Below are positions 36,863 through 49,599 of a stretch of DNA of 64,000 nucleotides, piece after piece. Origin of the DNA: Vitis vinifera (taxonomy: Eukaryota; Streptophyta; Magnoliopsida; Vitales; Vitaceae); assembly GCF_030704535.1 (NCBI RefSeq), contig NC_081810.1, positions 1,116,501 to 1,180,500 of the forward strand, given 5' to 3'. Both the position numbers and the translations under genes were made by a program. The number at the start of each line of letters is the position of its first letter. Within the stretch, counting starts at the first letter, position 1. The notes beneath the pieces were generated by a model. The model had not been told where the DNA came from, did no database searches, and worked only from the letters and a program-made list of their open reading frames with translations.

Positions 36863-38032
36863 TGTTGGGAATTGTCCCAAATTCCTAATTAGTAAATATT
36901 CCTTTTTGTAAAGAATATTATATAGAATATTTCTAGGTTGATATATTATTGTAATATTAGACTTCCTTATAGAATAAGGAAGGTTGTAGGAAATATCTCT
37001 ATAAATATTCTAGGTCATGAGGGGAAAAAGTTATGAGATGGAGATGGGCCTATAGAGACTATACGAGGTGGATAGAGATGTGAGGAAGAACGGGAGGTAC
37101 CTGGTGGAGCGAGAGGGCTCGTAGTAAGGTATGGATACAAGGAGTGGGGAAACATGGGATGTTTCGGGAACCCAATAGTTGTATCTGGTTCTATCCTCTG
37201 TAATATTCTCTATTGTATAGTGAAATTATTCTCTCTCATCCGTGGACGTAGGCATGGTTGGCCGAACCACGTTAAAACCTCGTATGTGTGATTGTTTTAT
37301 CTTTGTGTTATTGAACTAACATTGTTGGCATCAAAGCTTTCGCTGGCACTACAATTGGTATCAGAGCTTGGGTTGAAGATTTCTGGAAGAGTAAAAGATC
37401 ACAAAGCACACAAGATGAAAACAAAAGGAATTTTCACTGAAGGTGGAGTCAATTGCTCTTTCGTGGTGATATGATACAAAAAGGTTTGTGTCATGGAGAG
37501 ATTGAAGATTAACTTCATGTAATTTGGTCCAAGGTGGAGATTGTTGGGAATTGTCCCAAATTCCTAATTAGTAAATATTCCTTTTTGTAAAGAATATTAT
37601 ATAGAATATTTCTAGGTTGATATATTATTGTAATATTAGACTTCCTTATAGAATAAGGAAGGTTGTAGGAAATATCTCTATAAATATTCTAGGTCATGAG
37701 GGGAAAAAGTTATGAGATGGAGATGGGCCTATAGAGACTATACGAGGTGGATAGAGATGTGAGGAAGAACGGGAGGTACCTGGTGGAGCGAGAGGGCTCG
37801 TAGTAAGGTATGGATACAAGGAGTGGGGAAACATGGGATGTTTCGGGAACCCAATAGTTGTATCTGGTTCTATCCTCTGTAATATTCTCTATTGTATAGT
37901 GAAATTATTCTCTCTCATCCGTGGACGTAGGCATGGTTGGCCGAACCACGTTAAAACCTCGTATGTGTGATTGTTTTATCTTTGTGTTATTGAACTAACA
38001 TTGTTGGCATCAAAGCTTTCGTTGGCACTACA
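36863..38032 (+). mobile_element. Small non-autonomous LTR retrotransposon (TRIM-like)
   Basis: Two 491-bp LTRs, 36863-37353 and 37542-38032, begin TGTTGGGAATTG and end GGCACTACA. I found only one difference between them, so it is young. The 188-bp interior starts with a methionyl-tRNA-type primer binding site (TTGGTATCAGAGC near 37355) and ends in a purine-rich AAGGTGGAGA tract just before the second LTR. The 5-bp target duplication GTCCA is at 36858-36862 and 38033-38037. The D6 and D7 3' flanks carry the uninterrupted site AAGGTCCATAGCTA (about 44462 and 59219). There is no coding capacity. The LTRs are longer than in classical TRIMs. Confidence 0.93.
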
Positions 38033-38037
38033 GTCCA

Positions 38038-38950
38038 TAGCTAGGGTTTGAATCAAAATGGGCTAAAAATTAATGTCATCTCAATTTTGCTTCATTTTTG
38101 GGACAAGCAATCATGACAATCTTGAATGGAGTTCATGTGTCTAACATATCAACGTCAGAAGAAAAATAACTATAAAAAGAACAAGCTTCTAATAATTTTT
38201 ATATCTTATATACAAATTATTATTATTATTTTATAATTTTTAAAAAATATATGAAATACATTCAAATGGACACTTAATTATAAATAAATGATAACTATTC
38301 TACCATTTCTCTAATACAAAAAAAAAAAAAAAAAGGCGTTTGAATCTTTTTAAATGAATTTAGCATTCACAAAGCTTTAAATCATTATTTTTTCTACTTG
38401 ATTGTGTAATAGTAGATGATGAAAAATTAACAATAAATGATTAATTATCATCATAAGTTTAAACTTTATCAATTGTCCTTCTATTAAAGCAAGGTGACAA
38501 ATTGAATGTGATTGAGGTTGTGAGACCCATTAATGTAGAGAGGAATTCAAAATCCTAATAAAAATGTATTTCAATTAATAATGAGTTTTTAATTTATATT
38601 CTCATTTTTAATAATTAATTCACATAAAATAACAAATTAAAAGTGAAATGGGTTTTTCAATTCAAATTTTTTTTCAATGTTTCAATGACCGAAACAATTC
38701 TAATTTTTTTTTTTAAATTTAAAAACAAGGTGTTGAGTAAATTAACTTAATTACCTAATTTAAATTATTAAATAAATTAAATATATTTAATAAAATAATT
38801 TAATATTAAAATTATTTTTAATTTTTACCTCTTTTTTCTCTTAAAATAATTAACATATATGTCAGACCTACTTTGGCTCACAAGTTTGAATGGTAAAATG
38901 ATAATAGGATGAAGGGTTTTGGCCCACCACAATAAACCTTAGGGCCCACT
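38038..38950. other. Remainder of the D5 3' flank and distal flank of D6
   Basis: Matches the D7 3' flank (about 59230-60190). At about 38517 it enters the TGTGAGACCCATTAATGTAG segment that in D7 and D8 follows the CT-rich minisatellites, but here without the array. TTGGCCCACCACAATAAACC near 38926 is D6's distal GGCCCA site. No gene. Confidence 0.6.
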
Positions 38951-41900
38951 TTGATTGCGGCTTGCCAACGCGGAACCATATTGTGGACCCCGCATTTCGG
39001 CTCATACGTTCCCCACTCGATGGCGAGCTCGATTTTTATTTGAAAATTTGATTTTTTATTTGATTAAGAAAATTGACTTGGAGTCGCCACTTATTTTTGT
39101 TTTATTTTAAAAGGGTAAACAAAATAAGAAAGAAAAACCCTAAGTGTGACTCCTTATTTTGGAAAAGGCGGTCTGTGAAAAACCGGATCGGGTTCGGGGG
39201 TCAGGTTACTTATCGGGAAGGTACGGTAAACACCGTAACACCCCTTTAAGTCCCTAAAGTCGGGTCTCTACTAATAAAATGAAGCAATCATGACAATTGA
39301 TGAGATAATCAATGAATACTCAGAGTGATCATGCACATGTGAGAATCTAAACATGCGTACAGAAAATGACCCAAGCGGGTGTGGATGCGTACCTGGGCAG
39401 TGATCCATAAAGCGCTATCAAGAAGTGAGATTAGTGCACAACTAAAGAATAGTCACATGCATATCATAGAGCAGAATAAATCATGTATGGCAACCGAATC
39501 AACCAAACAATCCATCAATCATAAAATCTCATATGTTGGGCCCCCACCAAAGCCCATTTCTATTTTTGCATGAATTCATCTCATAAATTCCATTGTTTGG
39601 AATTACGAAAAATTCGTTCATGCTTATTAAAAATAAGAGGAGCAGAAGATTATTTGAAAACCAGAATGAAATTAAGTTATTTGAGAGAAAATTGGATTTT
39701 TGAAATTCATTTGAAAAATTGGAGTCTCGAAAGTTATTTAAAGAAAATTGGGACTTTAGAAATTAAATTTTGAAAGAAATTAGAATTGGAAATTATTTAA
39801 GAATTAGAAATCATGAAAATTAAATTACATAAATTGGAATTTTGGAAATTATTTGAAGGTGGAATTTTTCTAAAGATAAATAACTAAAATGATGATGATA
39901 ATAACATTAATAACAATAAATAAATAAATAAATAAGTGGAATAATAATAATAATAATAATGAAAACAATAATTAAATAGATGAACGTAAATAGTGAATTT
40001 TTTGAAATTGGAAATTAAATTTGGAAATTGGAAAATTGGAATTTCAGAGATTGGGAATTTAATTTGGAAATCGGAATTTTTAAAGGATTATTTAAAGATG
40101 AAAATTTGTAAGATAAAATTATTTGGGTGCTAGATTTCCATAAATCAACTTTTAAAATTTGAGGGCTTTGGAAATGGGCCAAGGGTGATAACCAAGCAAA
40201 TGGGAGCATTTAGGAATGGCCAAGGTGGAGAGAAAATTTAAAATGATGCTCATGGGCCTGGGCTTCAAAATGCACTTTGAGATGACCCTAAAATGGAGAA
40301 AGGCCTTCAAAATGCACTCACGGGCCTTGGGCTTCTCCAATCCATTGTGCAAGAAAATAAGTTTAGTGGGCTTTGGAAGTGGGCCAAGAAAGGTGGCCAT
40401 GCAAAGGTGGGTTGATGGGTATTTGGAAAATGGGTATGTGGTGTAGAGAGATAACCGGGTAGGGAGTAGAAAGTGAGTGAGTTAGTGAGAAAATGAGGGT
40501 TGGTAGTGGTGGTGGTGTAGAGAGAGAAAACAGTGCATGAAGGGTATGTGGTGTAGAGAGAGAAAGGTGGTAAGAAGAAGAAAAATGGGTAAGTGGAGGA
40601 TAGTTATGCATGGGAGGGTGGTGATATACATGAGGGCATGGAGGATACGGGTATGGAGGTTAGCATGGGTATGTGTTGATGAATGGCAACCATGGGGGGT
40701 GGCCATGCATGCACGATTCCCATGCATGTAGGTGGGTGGCTTTGGGATTCCTATGGGGATGAGCATGGCATGGGTATGGTGGGCAGCCGGGTATGAAAAG
40801 GGATGGTTTGCATGGGTATGAGGGGTGATGGCTATGGGTATGGTGGGCAGCCGGGTATGAAAAGGGATGGTTTGCATGGGTATGAGGGGTGATGGCTATG
40901 GGTGCATGCATGGGATGAGTGATATGGAACGAGCTAGTGAGAGAAAGGGTGATGGGAAGGAAAATGGGTATGAAACAATGGGTTTGATGGCTATGGGTGC
41001 ATGCATGGGATGAGTGACATGGAACGAGCTAGTGAGAGAAAGGTGGCGACATGCATGGGTAAGGTGGGCATAGAAGGGTGGTGGCATGCATGGTTCCATG
41101 CATGGCTTCATGCATGTGGATAGGAAGTGGGCATGAAGAACGTGGTGTAGAGAGAGAAAGGTGGCGACATGCATGGGGGGAATATGCACCGAATAGTGAG
41201 AGGGAATGGGTTTGGTGACGTTCAAGAAGAAATGGAGGTGTGTATGAGAGCTATGGATGGGTATGAGAGCAATGGGAATGCATGAGGGATAGGTTGATGG
41301 GCATGGTGGATGGCAATGGGGAAACGGGCAGTGGGTTTCATGCGCACAAGGAGTGAGAAAAGGTGGTGGCGGGTAGCAAAACAGTTCAAACGAGACAACA
41401 ACAATTAACATCTCCACATAGAGCAAAATGAAGCAACAAAACTTCTCCAGGTTAAAACCAATACTAAGAGGGATCATGAATGAAACGATCAGCATGCATA
41501 CGAAGAAACCAGAAATTGATGTTACTCATATATAAATCTTGTTATTCCTAAACAAGCATAAAAGCGGAACTCGAACAACTCTAGGAGAAAGAGAAAACAG
41601 TAGTGGTAAAAAAATAAAGCAAAGGATACATGATGAGCTTACCTGGATGCTCCCTCGAGCAAAAATATTTGGATCTCACAAAACCTCCACCTTTGTTTAG
41701 CCTCCTCTCCGAGAAAAAGAAACTCCTCTAGCCTGCGTCCCCCTCCCCAGCTCCCAGAACCCCCTTTTCATTCCTCTGTTGGTGTCTTCTTCAGCAAGCC
41801 AACCCTCCATTTCCAGTTCATCACGTCAGCAAGCATGGGCTTGCAACCACTCTCCTCGCTGCCCACGTCTCTTGCCGTGTCTATGAAGTTGTTCCCTCTT

Positions 41901-42857
41901 TAGAAAAGGGGTCCCCCCATCCTACCAAAAAAAAGAAAAACACCCTTCTCTCGGGTGGTGGCAGCCAAAATAAAAATAATCCCCTTGGTCTTGCAAGGAG
42001 GGGTCTACACATATTTTAAAATTAAATAATTTTAAATATTAATTATGTAAATGTATGAAATTAAACCATCATGGTACTAAGAATATTTCTAAAAAGTTTT
42101 AGATGTTATATATATATATATATATATATTTTAAATTATTAAAAATATTTAAAGGAAATTTTCAAAAGAAATTGAAATTAAAAAAAATTATTAGAAATTT
42201 TTAATAATTTTAATTATTTCGTAACAAAAACCTGTAAAAATTATTTTAAAGAATTCAATCATTTATATTATAAATTTTGGTATTTTTTATATGAAAAAGA
42301 TGTATGTCTTTTAAGTCGTTGTTTTATAACTTGATTTAATTTATTTATTACCTAATATTATTCTTAGTTCTTATATCAAAAAGCTTAAATTTTTTCATGT
42401 TCTTTTGAAAGTGATGACTAAAATTTTCATAAATATCAAAATTAATACCGCTTAATTTTTTCCCTTTTTAAATAACTAAATATAAGATAATTTAAAGTAA
42501 AGGTTTTTACTTTATAAAAGCAGTTTAAAAGTATTATTTTTATGATTTAATTAAATCCAATAAAAAGAAAAAAAATTGAATAAACAAGAAAAAAGAAATA
42601 CCAATATTAAATGAGATTTTTTTATTTTTGGTTATTTTATTTCAATTTTAATATTTTATTAGTAATTAATGATCAATATTATTTTTTTGGTAATCATATT
42701 TAGTTTTCATTATTTTAAAAATTAAATTTATATATTTTTTGGTTTTTATTTTCCTAAAAAAATTTAACATATAAGGGAATTTTTTTGTTTCTAGAAAATC
42801 GAGGCTGGGGGGACACATGGCCCCCTGAACCTTAGTCGGCTCCTCCGGTGACGACAC
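38951..42857. mobile_element. D6 copy of the inverted-repeat element, interrupted by a solo LTR
   Basis: The left end (about GATTGCGGCTTGCCAACGCG) and right end (GGCTCCTCCGGTGACGAC near 42838) correspond to those of the 32019-32952 element. The part after the LTR (42015-42857) aligns with it throughout, for example ATTAAACCATCATGGTAC and CATATAAGGGAATTTTT. Ends are more diverged than in the D5 copy. The solo LTR at 38982-42009 sits within it. Confidence 0.6.
38982..42009. mobile_element. Solo LTR of a large LTR retrotransposon, 3.03 kb (probably Ty3/Gypsy, Tat-like)
   Basis: Starts TGTGGACCCCGCATTTCGGC and ends AGGGGTCTACA, near-perfect short inverted termini of TG...CA type. The 5-bp target duplication CATAT is at 38977-38981 and 42010-42014. 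The early part carries GACTTGGAGTCGCCACTTAT and CCGGATCGGGTTCGGGGGTC, words I associate with long plant Gypsy LTRs; the lineage is tentative. No primer binding site or pol sequence lies inside, which favours a solo LTR. About 40430-41220 consists of internal tandem repeats rich in ATGCATGGGTATG and GTGTAGAGAGAGAAAGG words. Frames on either strand there are repeat-generated. Confidence 0.75.
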
Positions 42858-42879
42858 GACTCATTTTCTAGAAAAAAGT

Positions 42880-43124
42880 TACGTCCACTCCGTGGCCTGT
42901 CCAAGTTTTCCTTTTTTCCATTAAAAAATTGTGTGCTATTAGAAGTCGATAAGACTTGCAAATTAACCCAAAACCACCAAGTGTCCAAGACACCAAAAGA
43001 TGGAGGGGCATTTTGGTCATTCTCCTTAGAAATTTTCTTGAGCGGTTGGCAACTATGACTTGGTCTCTGCGTGGTTGCGTGGTTGTATGGAAAATGAACC
43101 ATTATATATATATATATATATATA
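42880..43124 (+). promoter_or_regulatory. D6 proximal promoter and TATA box
   Basis: Block with AAGATGGAGGGGCATTTTGG ends near 43021. A single 'ggcaactatgacttggtc' word is at about 43048. The TATA region is an extended (AT)n of about 22 bp at 43103-43124, longer than in any sister gene. One leader unit CCTAGGTTTTGTGAGCAAAG follows. Confidence 0.55.
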
Positions 43125-43161
43125 GCCTAGGTTTTGTGAGCAAAGGGTGTGCATTGTAGCC

Positions 43162-43731
43162 ATGGCTAAAACTCTCCTCGTTTCACCTTTCTACTTCATC
43201 TTCTTCATCTTCCTCATTTTTTCTTCTACCACAACTCCAGCTTTTGGAGAAGAATACAGCTACGCCAAAAGTGTCAATCCTAAAAAAATGAAGATGTTGA
43301 GGGAAAAGGTAAGTCATTTTAAACTTTATTGGCAGGATGTTGTTAGCGGGTCTAATGCAACCTCAGTCACAGTAATTGAAGCAGTGAATAACTCATCAAC
43401 ATCTTTTGGTATGGTAAATATATTTGATAACTCGTTAACCATTGGGCCAAATTTGAGCTCAAAAACGGTTGGAAAGGCTCAAGGGCTTTACGCATCTACG
43501 GGACAAGAAGATACTTCATTATTGATGATTATGAGTTTTGCATTCACTGATGGCAAGTACAATGGTAGCACATTCATTGTGCTAGGACGGAACAATATAA
43601 ATGCTGAGGTAAGGGAGATGCCAATAATCGGTGGCAGTGGACTTTTCCGATTTGCTAGAGGCTATGCTCTAGCATCAACTTACAACGATGGCGCCACCAT
43701 TGAATACAATTGTTATGTCATACATTATTGA
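43162..43731 (+). CDS. Dirigent protein D6 (DIR-b/d type), shortest copy
   Basis: 189 residues, single exon. It has the D5-D8 group motifs ([32 protein letters not shown]) and begins the Gln58-Asp59 (YWQDVVSG) and EYNCYVIHY state shared with D7 and D8; Cys184 is its only cysteine. The loop before the last strand is four residues shorter than in sisters (ASTYNDGATIEYN), an in-frame loss, and the conserved MNFAF reads MSFAF. Pro of NPLT is Ser. Signal peptide 1-29. The ATG at 43162 is in the shared context; a GTG-like codon upstream is ignored. Candidate poly(A) signal AATAAA at 43891. Coding capacity looks intact. Confidence 0.94.
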   Translation: MAKTLLVSPFYFIFFIFLIFSSTTTPAFGEEYSYAKSVNPKKMKMLREKVSHFKLYWQDVVSGSNATSVTVIEAVNNSSTSFGMVNIFDNSLTIGPNLSSKTVGKAQGLYASTGQEDTSLLMIMSFAFTDGKYNGSTFIVLGRNNINAEVREMPIIGGSGLFRFARGYALASTYNDGATIEYNCYVIHY

Positions 43732-43739
43732 TTTTTTTT

Positions 43740-45636
43740 TTTCTAATTTTTAGTGGAGCTTTAGTTCACGATAGTTATATACTTGAATAATTGTGTGTTC
43801 CCACCATAGCTAAGTGAGATTCTCTAGTTTTTCTTAATTTGAATAAATTAGGTGGCTCTTACTTCACCTAGATGAATGTAAGCATACTATAATAAAATAA
43901 AATAAAATGCTTATTTGTGTGGATTAATTACTTTCTTGAAATTTGTTAAACCGTACATTATTCTAAAAAAAAAAAATTGGAGAGAAGTAGATTTAAAAGC
44001 TTATATCAACAAAGTTGAAGCGGTATCACTTTTCTATTCAACTTAAGCCCGTCTTTGTGGGTTGATTTGATATGTTTGATTTATGACATATATGACTTTT
44101 GAATATAAGGCTAATTGGGTGAACTACCTTTGCTTTGTTTAATAAGAATGACATATTTCTTTGATTTCACATGACTTAAATTATCTTAACCAAACCAAAA
44201 TATATTCAACTTTCACTAATTTTTAGTCATATATTATGATAATGAAGTGTGAACACGCTCAAAAATTTGAGCAGCATTCTCATTTACAAAAATGTTTTTA
44301 AGAAATGTTTTGATGAAAGTTATAAATTTTATTTACCTTGACGTGATACATAAGTTGACTTTTTCTTTTATTTCACTTAAGATATGATTTAATTGAACAT
44401 ATTTCAAAAGAAGATATGATTCTTAAACAACAATCTTTGCCCATTATTTACAAATTCTACAAGGTCCATAGCTAAGGTTTGAATCAAAATGGGCTAAAAA
44501 TTAATGTCATCTCAATTTTGCTTCATTTTTTAGACAAGCAATCATGACGGTGTTCAATAAGTTCATGTGTCTATAACAAGCAAGCAACTATAATAGAATA
44601 AGACCATTTTTATTTTTATTTTTGCTATTTGTATGGTCCAATATGTTGCGCTCATTACAATTTGAGCCATAGCCTAATGGGCTTTTTACCCCATGATGTG
44701 GTTACCAATTAAAAATTGGACCTCATTAGGGTTCACCAAGTATAAAGCCCCTTTACCCTTGAAGATTAAATGGAGATTATTTGTCATAGGTGAAAAGAGA
44801 GAGAGAGACTTATATTTAAACTTTTAAATTGAAAGACCCTTGACCACTAATTGTTAATCTAAGTGAATGAAAGAAAAATCAAATAACTCTCATTTTGAGC
44901 ATTCAAGAGTATCTTTTTTAGAAAATTGATAAAATAATATGATTAGATAATTTGGTTAGAAAAAATAATATATATATGAAAGGTTTGGTATATTGGTGCC
45001 AAACAATACATAAGAAAATACTACAATTAGAGAAAAAAGTTGGGAACAATGCATGTATGTATGTCACTAATTTTTTAGTTAGGAAAACTTGTGTTTTGGG
45101 TCGGCCATTTGCAAATAATATGGTTTCCAAAACCCAAGAATAGGAAATCTAGGAATCAGTTTGTTAATATGGAAAATAATATTGTTTTGTGCACTCTATG
45201 CTAACTTTTTTTTTTCTGTGCCCAAATTGCCCTCACCCACTCTCCATGTCAATAGTCACATTAACAAGTTGTTTCCAAAACAAAAAAAATAAAATACAAA
45301 AAATACAAAAACAAAAAATTATGTTGTTTAAAATTTTAGGGAAACTTCATTTCTCTCATTCACTTCCTTACCACACCCAAGACCCATATTCCCAAAACTT
45401 CTTCATCTCATTTTGCCCTAACCCCAAATCTGAAATATCCCAACATTTGAAATCCGAAAACGATTGATTTTACAACAACTGAGGTTTTCCCTTCACCATG
45501 AACCCCAAATAGAAAACCCTAATCTTGAAACCCATATTTTCTTTTTTCATTATCAAAGTTGAATTTTTTTAAGGTTTCTAGAAACCAAACTGAAGTTTTC
45601 CCTTGTTTCAGATGAATCGATCGCAAATGAGTTTTC
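43740..45636. other. D6 3' flank
   Basis: Aligns with the D5 3' flank after the hAT insertion (from 36371), with D7's (58742 on) and with D8's (63349 on). A segment around 44660-44740 (CCCCATGATGTGGTTACCAA) is shared with 59440. 45350-45636 reads like gene-leader DNA but no frame is supported. Confidence 0.6.
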
Positions 45637-48600
45637 TGAGAAAATAAAGGCTAGTAAGAAAAACACCTAAAAGGGGGGTGAATTGGGTTTGTCAAAAACT
45701 TTTTCAACACAACTAATTTAAGCACAATATAAGCAAATATAAAGAGATAGAGTTAGAGAATTCAAACTCAGATTTTATAGTGGTTCGACACTTTCTTACT
45801 TACGTCCACTTTCCTTAAGCTCCTAACCAAGTGAGAGTTCCACTAACTTGAAGCTTCAACCAAGTTTCTAATCTTCTTTACACTTGGATTCCGGCTCCAA
45901 TGGGTACTTACACAATCTCTTCAAGATTCAACACACTTGAAGACTCTAACACTCAATTTACAAAAATGATTTTCTCTCAACCTAGATCAATAATGACTCA
46001 AATACAAATCAAAGTTAAGATGGCTCACAAGGGTGCACTAAAAGATATGCAAGTGAAGATTTAATGTACTAAGAAATAAATGAGAGCTTTTAAGGCAAGA
46101 ACAAGTGGGTAGACAATTGAATGCAAGCGTTCTTTTCTACATAAATGAAGTGGAACTCTCAATTTATAGGTTTTTAAGCTCGGGAGCCAAGAAAAGCAAA
46201 AAGCAACCTTAACCGGTCGAGTTGGGGGTCAACCGGTTTACTAGCGATTGTAACATTTAATACTTTGGCAGGTTACCGTTGCCTCGATTGGACCTCGACT
46301 GGAGGTTGACCGGGAAAGAGGGTACCTCAACCGAGAAAGAAAGGCTATTGGATGAGAGATAGTGTTTTTGACACTCCTCGACTGGACCTCATCTGATAAG
46401 GGCAACCGGTCGACCGATTCCCTGGCCGATTGAGTCGGTTGGTTTGTGTCTCGATCAGTTCAGCCTTTTGGCCCCGAAAACCTATCTTTTTCAGTTCTTT
46501 TCCTTTCTAACACTTAGGCAAGGTCTTTAGGTAAATTAATATGTCAATTTTGAAATATTTTGCCTCAGATACATTTGATAAAACTCGGGTTTTAATGAAA
46601 TTGTAACTTTAAAGAATAAACTGAGTTTTCCAAAAATGCATAAAAAGATATGTAAAACCATAGTGCACCCATACATTCATCTTACATTTGTTTCCTATGA
46701 TTAAAAGTCTTCCAAATGTCTCGATCTTGTATCCATTTGGTCGTTTGATGAATTTCCAAATTTATACCTGAGATTCTTTACAATTCAAACCAATTAGTCA
46801 CTTAACCATGGTTTGTTATCATCAAAATTTGATTAGGAGACCCCTTGGGCTAACAATCTCCTATTTTTTTATGATGACAAACCTTGGTTATCTAGGAGAA
46901 GAAAAAAATCTCTCCCTCAAACCAATCATGGATCAATCAATCAAAATTTACGATGTTAAAACAAAGATAATGAAAACATGCGAATTTTCAATAGGAAACG
47001 ATGTAAGTCGTGAAACATATAACATATCATATATATAGTAAAGTCAAATGTACACGAAACATAAACATATAAGCTAATCCAAACAGATGATATGACAATG
47101 ATATGCATGAGTCTCCTAGATACTAAATATCTCTCCCCCTTTTGGCAACATAAAAAAGAAACGAAGGGAGATCTCTATGAAATCAAGGTTGAGGAGGTGG
47201 AAGTGGAAACACGGAGTGTAGGTAAACCATCATCTACTCATGTTGACTTTCCTGGTGACTCTCAATAAGCTTTATCCTCTGCTGGAGATGTTTAAACACA
47301 GGTTGCTGCTGATCTATGCGATTCTTCATACGCTCAAATCTCTGCTACAAATACTCAAAATGAAATGTGAAGTCAGTCTTATACTTATCCATGTGATCCT
47401 CCATAGAGTAGAATCGAGTATCACTAACTACTGCAAACTCCTCCATGCGAGTGTCGAGAGAGCTAATCTAAGCAGATAAATCCATCCAAGGTGCATGATC
47501 AGGGGCGTGAGGTGCCTGATGAGGTGATGTCTCTGTGTAAGAAGGCTCAGTGAAAGATGGCTGAGAAGATGGTCCCGCTGTGTAAGCCAACTCAGAGAAT
47601 GTGGCTTCAAACTAAACACCCTCGGACTAGAGTGGAAGAATGTCAAGCTCAGGCTCTCTCTACTCAAAGCCTCTCTAAGGGTCTAATCCACCCTCCATCT
47701 CTCGTATCTCAGCCTCTTCCTCTACTCCATGATGCACATGTCCCTGTCCCCAAGCCTGTGTTGGTGGTCTCTCTCCTATCTTGATCCAGGAACCATCGGG
47801 GGCCTTCTCAAATTTCATTTGCCCCAAGGACTGCTCATCATATGTGACGTAAATGCTGGGAACCTCAAAATTTGTCTCCCTGCTCAAATCAACCCCAACA
47901 TCCTTGAACACTCTAGTGAGAAAGCGGTTATATGGGAGTACGCGGGTCATGCTCTCACAACATGATATCATGTGCATCATCATCAAACACCCCACGTGAA
48001 TCCATCTCCCCGTCAAAATGGAGTCCATGAGGAATGTGTCAAGGTAGGAGACCTCATCTCGGTGTTTGCCTCATGGCAGTATGATGAAGCAGATCATGTG
48101 GTGAAATACTCAACTGATCATGGTCAGGCTATGGGTCGATGGTTTGCCCATCCCCTGGGCGTCTGCAAGTCTGCAAATCCTCTAAATGGCCTTTCTAGGC
48201 TCGAAACCTGACACAGTGGGCCAAGCCTTGGACTCAGACACCCTGAGTTCAACTGGAGCAATATTGAAAATGTGGCAGATGTTCTCTGGGTCCAACTGAA
48301 TCTCAACTCCTCTAACGGTGGAAATAATCAGGTCACCAAGTCCATATGTAGCCCTCAAATAGAACGCACGCACCAAAGTCGGGAAAATAGGCTCTAAAAT
48401 CGTCACTACTGGCAGCCAACCCATCCAACTGAAAAAGCTCTCAAACCCGAAATGCTGTAGTTGGGAGAGATTGATGCTTCTCCCTGGAACTACTTTTCTC
48501 TTAGCGAACTTTTGCTTGTAACTCTGATAATCATCCATGGTGCTAAAAAGAGTAGTGTCAAACCTCGCCTTTCGGTAAACCTTCGTCTAAGCAAGCTGAG

Positions 48601-49594
48601 GCGACTCAATTGGGTGTTTGCCCTGTGCCCTAAAGGCAGTCAATTCTCTTTTAGGAGCCATGAGAAGACGTGAGACACTGAAGAAAGAGCTAGTAAAGAG
48701 AGAAATGAACACAATCAAAATCCCTAGGCGCGTGGAAATGGAAAACAAGTCGATTGTGACATGCAGAAGCACTCCAAAGCCGAAACCCTAGCCTCCAATT
48801 GTCCCAAAAATCCATTTCAATGCCTGCAATTGGTCCAAAATCTTGCTCAAACTGGTCTCTGGAAGCAGAAATGTGAAAAACCCTGAAGAAATGAAGGAGA
48901 ACAGTGGAGAAAACGAAGCGCGGAGGCTCTTTAAATTCCCAACCCCGACGAACCGGCTGACCGGTCTTGGTTCAGTCAACCACCTGGTCAATGGGTTTGA
49001 CTTTTAACCTTTTGTGCATTTTCTTGTCTCGTGGTCCTCCTCCTGCTCTTTTCAGTTGAAATCCCCAATTTTTTATGCCCAATGCCAAGGGAATTTTGAT
49101 TTTTGGTTAAAATTTTGACCATTTATCTAAGTATATGTTTATATGATGCAAATGACATGAAATTCATGCAATCATAAGGAATATTCATCAAGAATTGATT
49201 AAGCAATCATTAGATCATAAAGAAATCACCCCTAGTTGTCTTCTAATATTAACAAATTGTTCTTCACTTAGAGGTTTTGTAAATATATCTAAAAGTTGAT
49301 ATTTTGTGCTTACAAATTCAAGTGTTATGCCAATATTTTGTGCATGGTGTCTAAGAAAATGATATTTAAACTCTATATGCTTAGTCTTAGAGTGTTGTAC
49401 GGGATTTTTTGAAATATTTATGGCACTAGTGATATCACATTTAATAGGAACATGCTCAAAAGATAAATCAAAATCACTAAGTATTTGATGAATTTCCAAA
49501 TTTATACCTGAGATTCTTTACAATTCAAACTAATTAGTCACTTAATCATGGTTTATATCATCAAAATCTGATTAGGAGAACCCTTGGGCTAACA
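45637..49594 (-). mobile_element. SIRE-like Ty1/Copia retrotransposon, minus strand, broken
   Basis: Bounded by TGAGAAAATAAAGG at the left and GGGCTAACA at the right, with the 5-bp target duplication TTTTC at 45632-45636 and 49595-49599. Parts: an LTR at 45637-46855 (1219 bp), a polypurine tract (read on minus) next to it, a region about 47100-48700 with an additional minus-strand reading-frame area resembling the 'putative plant transposon protein' domain (a stretch STVRGVEIQLDPENICHIF near 48290), a Copia RNase H terminal part near 49215-49490 (HSKTKHIEFKYHFLRHH), and LTR-type sequence at the right end to 49594. It is broken and far shorter than complete SIRE elements. The extra frame lies downstream of pol, where SIRE elements often carry an env-like or unrelated ORF. 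Confidence 0.8.
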
Positions 49595-49599
49595 TTTTC

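Noticed and set aside
36863-37353. Simple segmental duplication instead of an LTR element
   Set aside because: TG...CA ends, primer site, purine tract, 5-bp target duplication and paralogous empty sites together require an LTR element.
37354-37372. tRNA-like TTGGTATCAGAGC
   Set aside because: It is the primer binding site of the small LTR element, not a tRNA gene; no cloverleaf around it. No tRNA gene was found in the window.
40216-41495. Several overlapping frames on both strands, up to 199 codons
   Set aside because: They lie in the G-rich tandem repeats of the solo LTR. Pro/His-rich products on one strand and Met/Trp-rich ones on the other are repeat artefacts.
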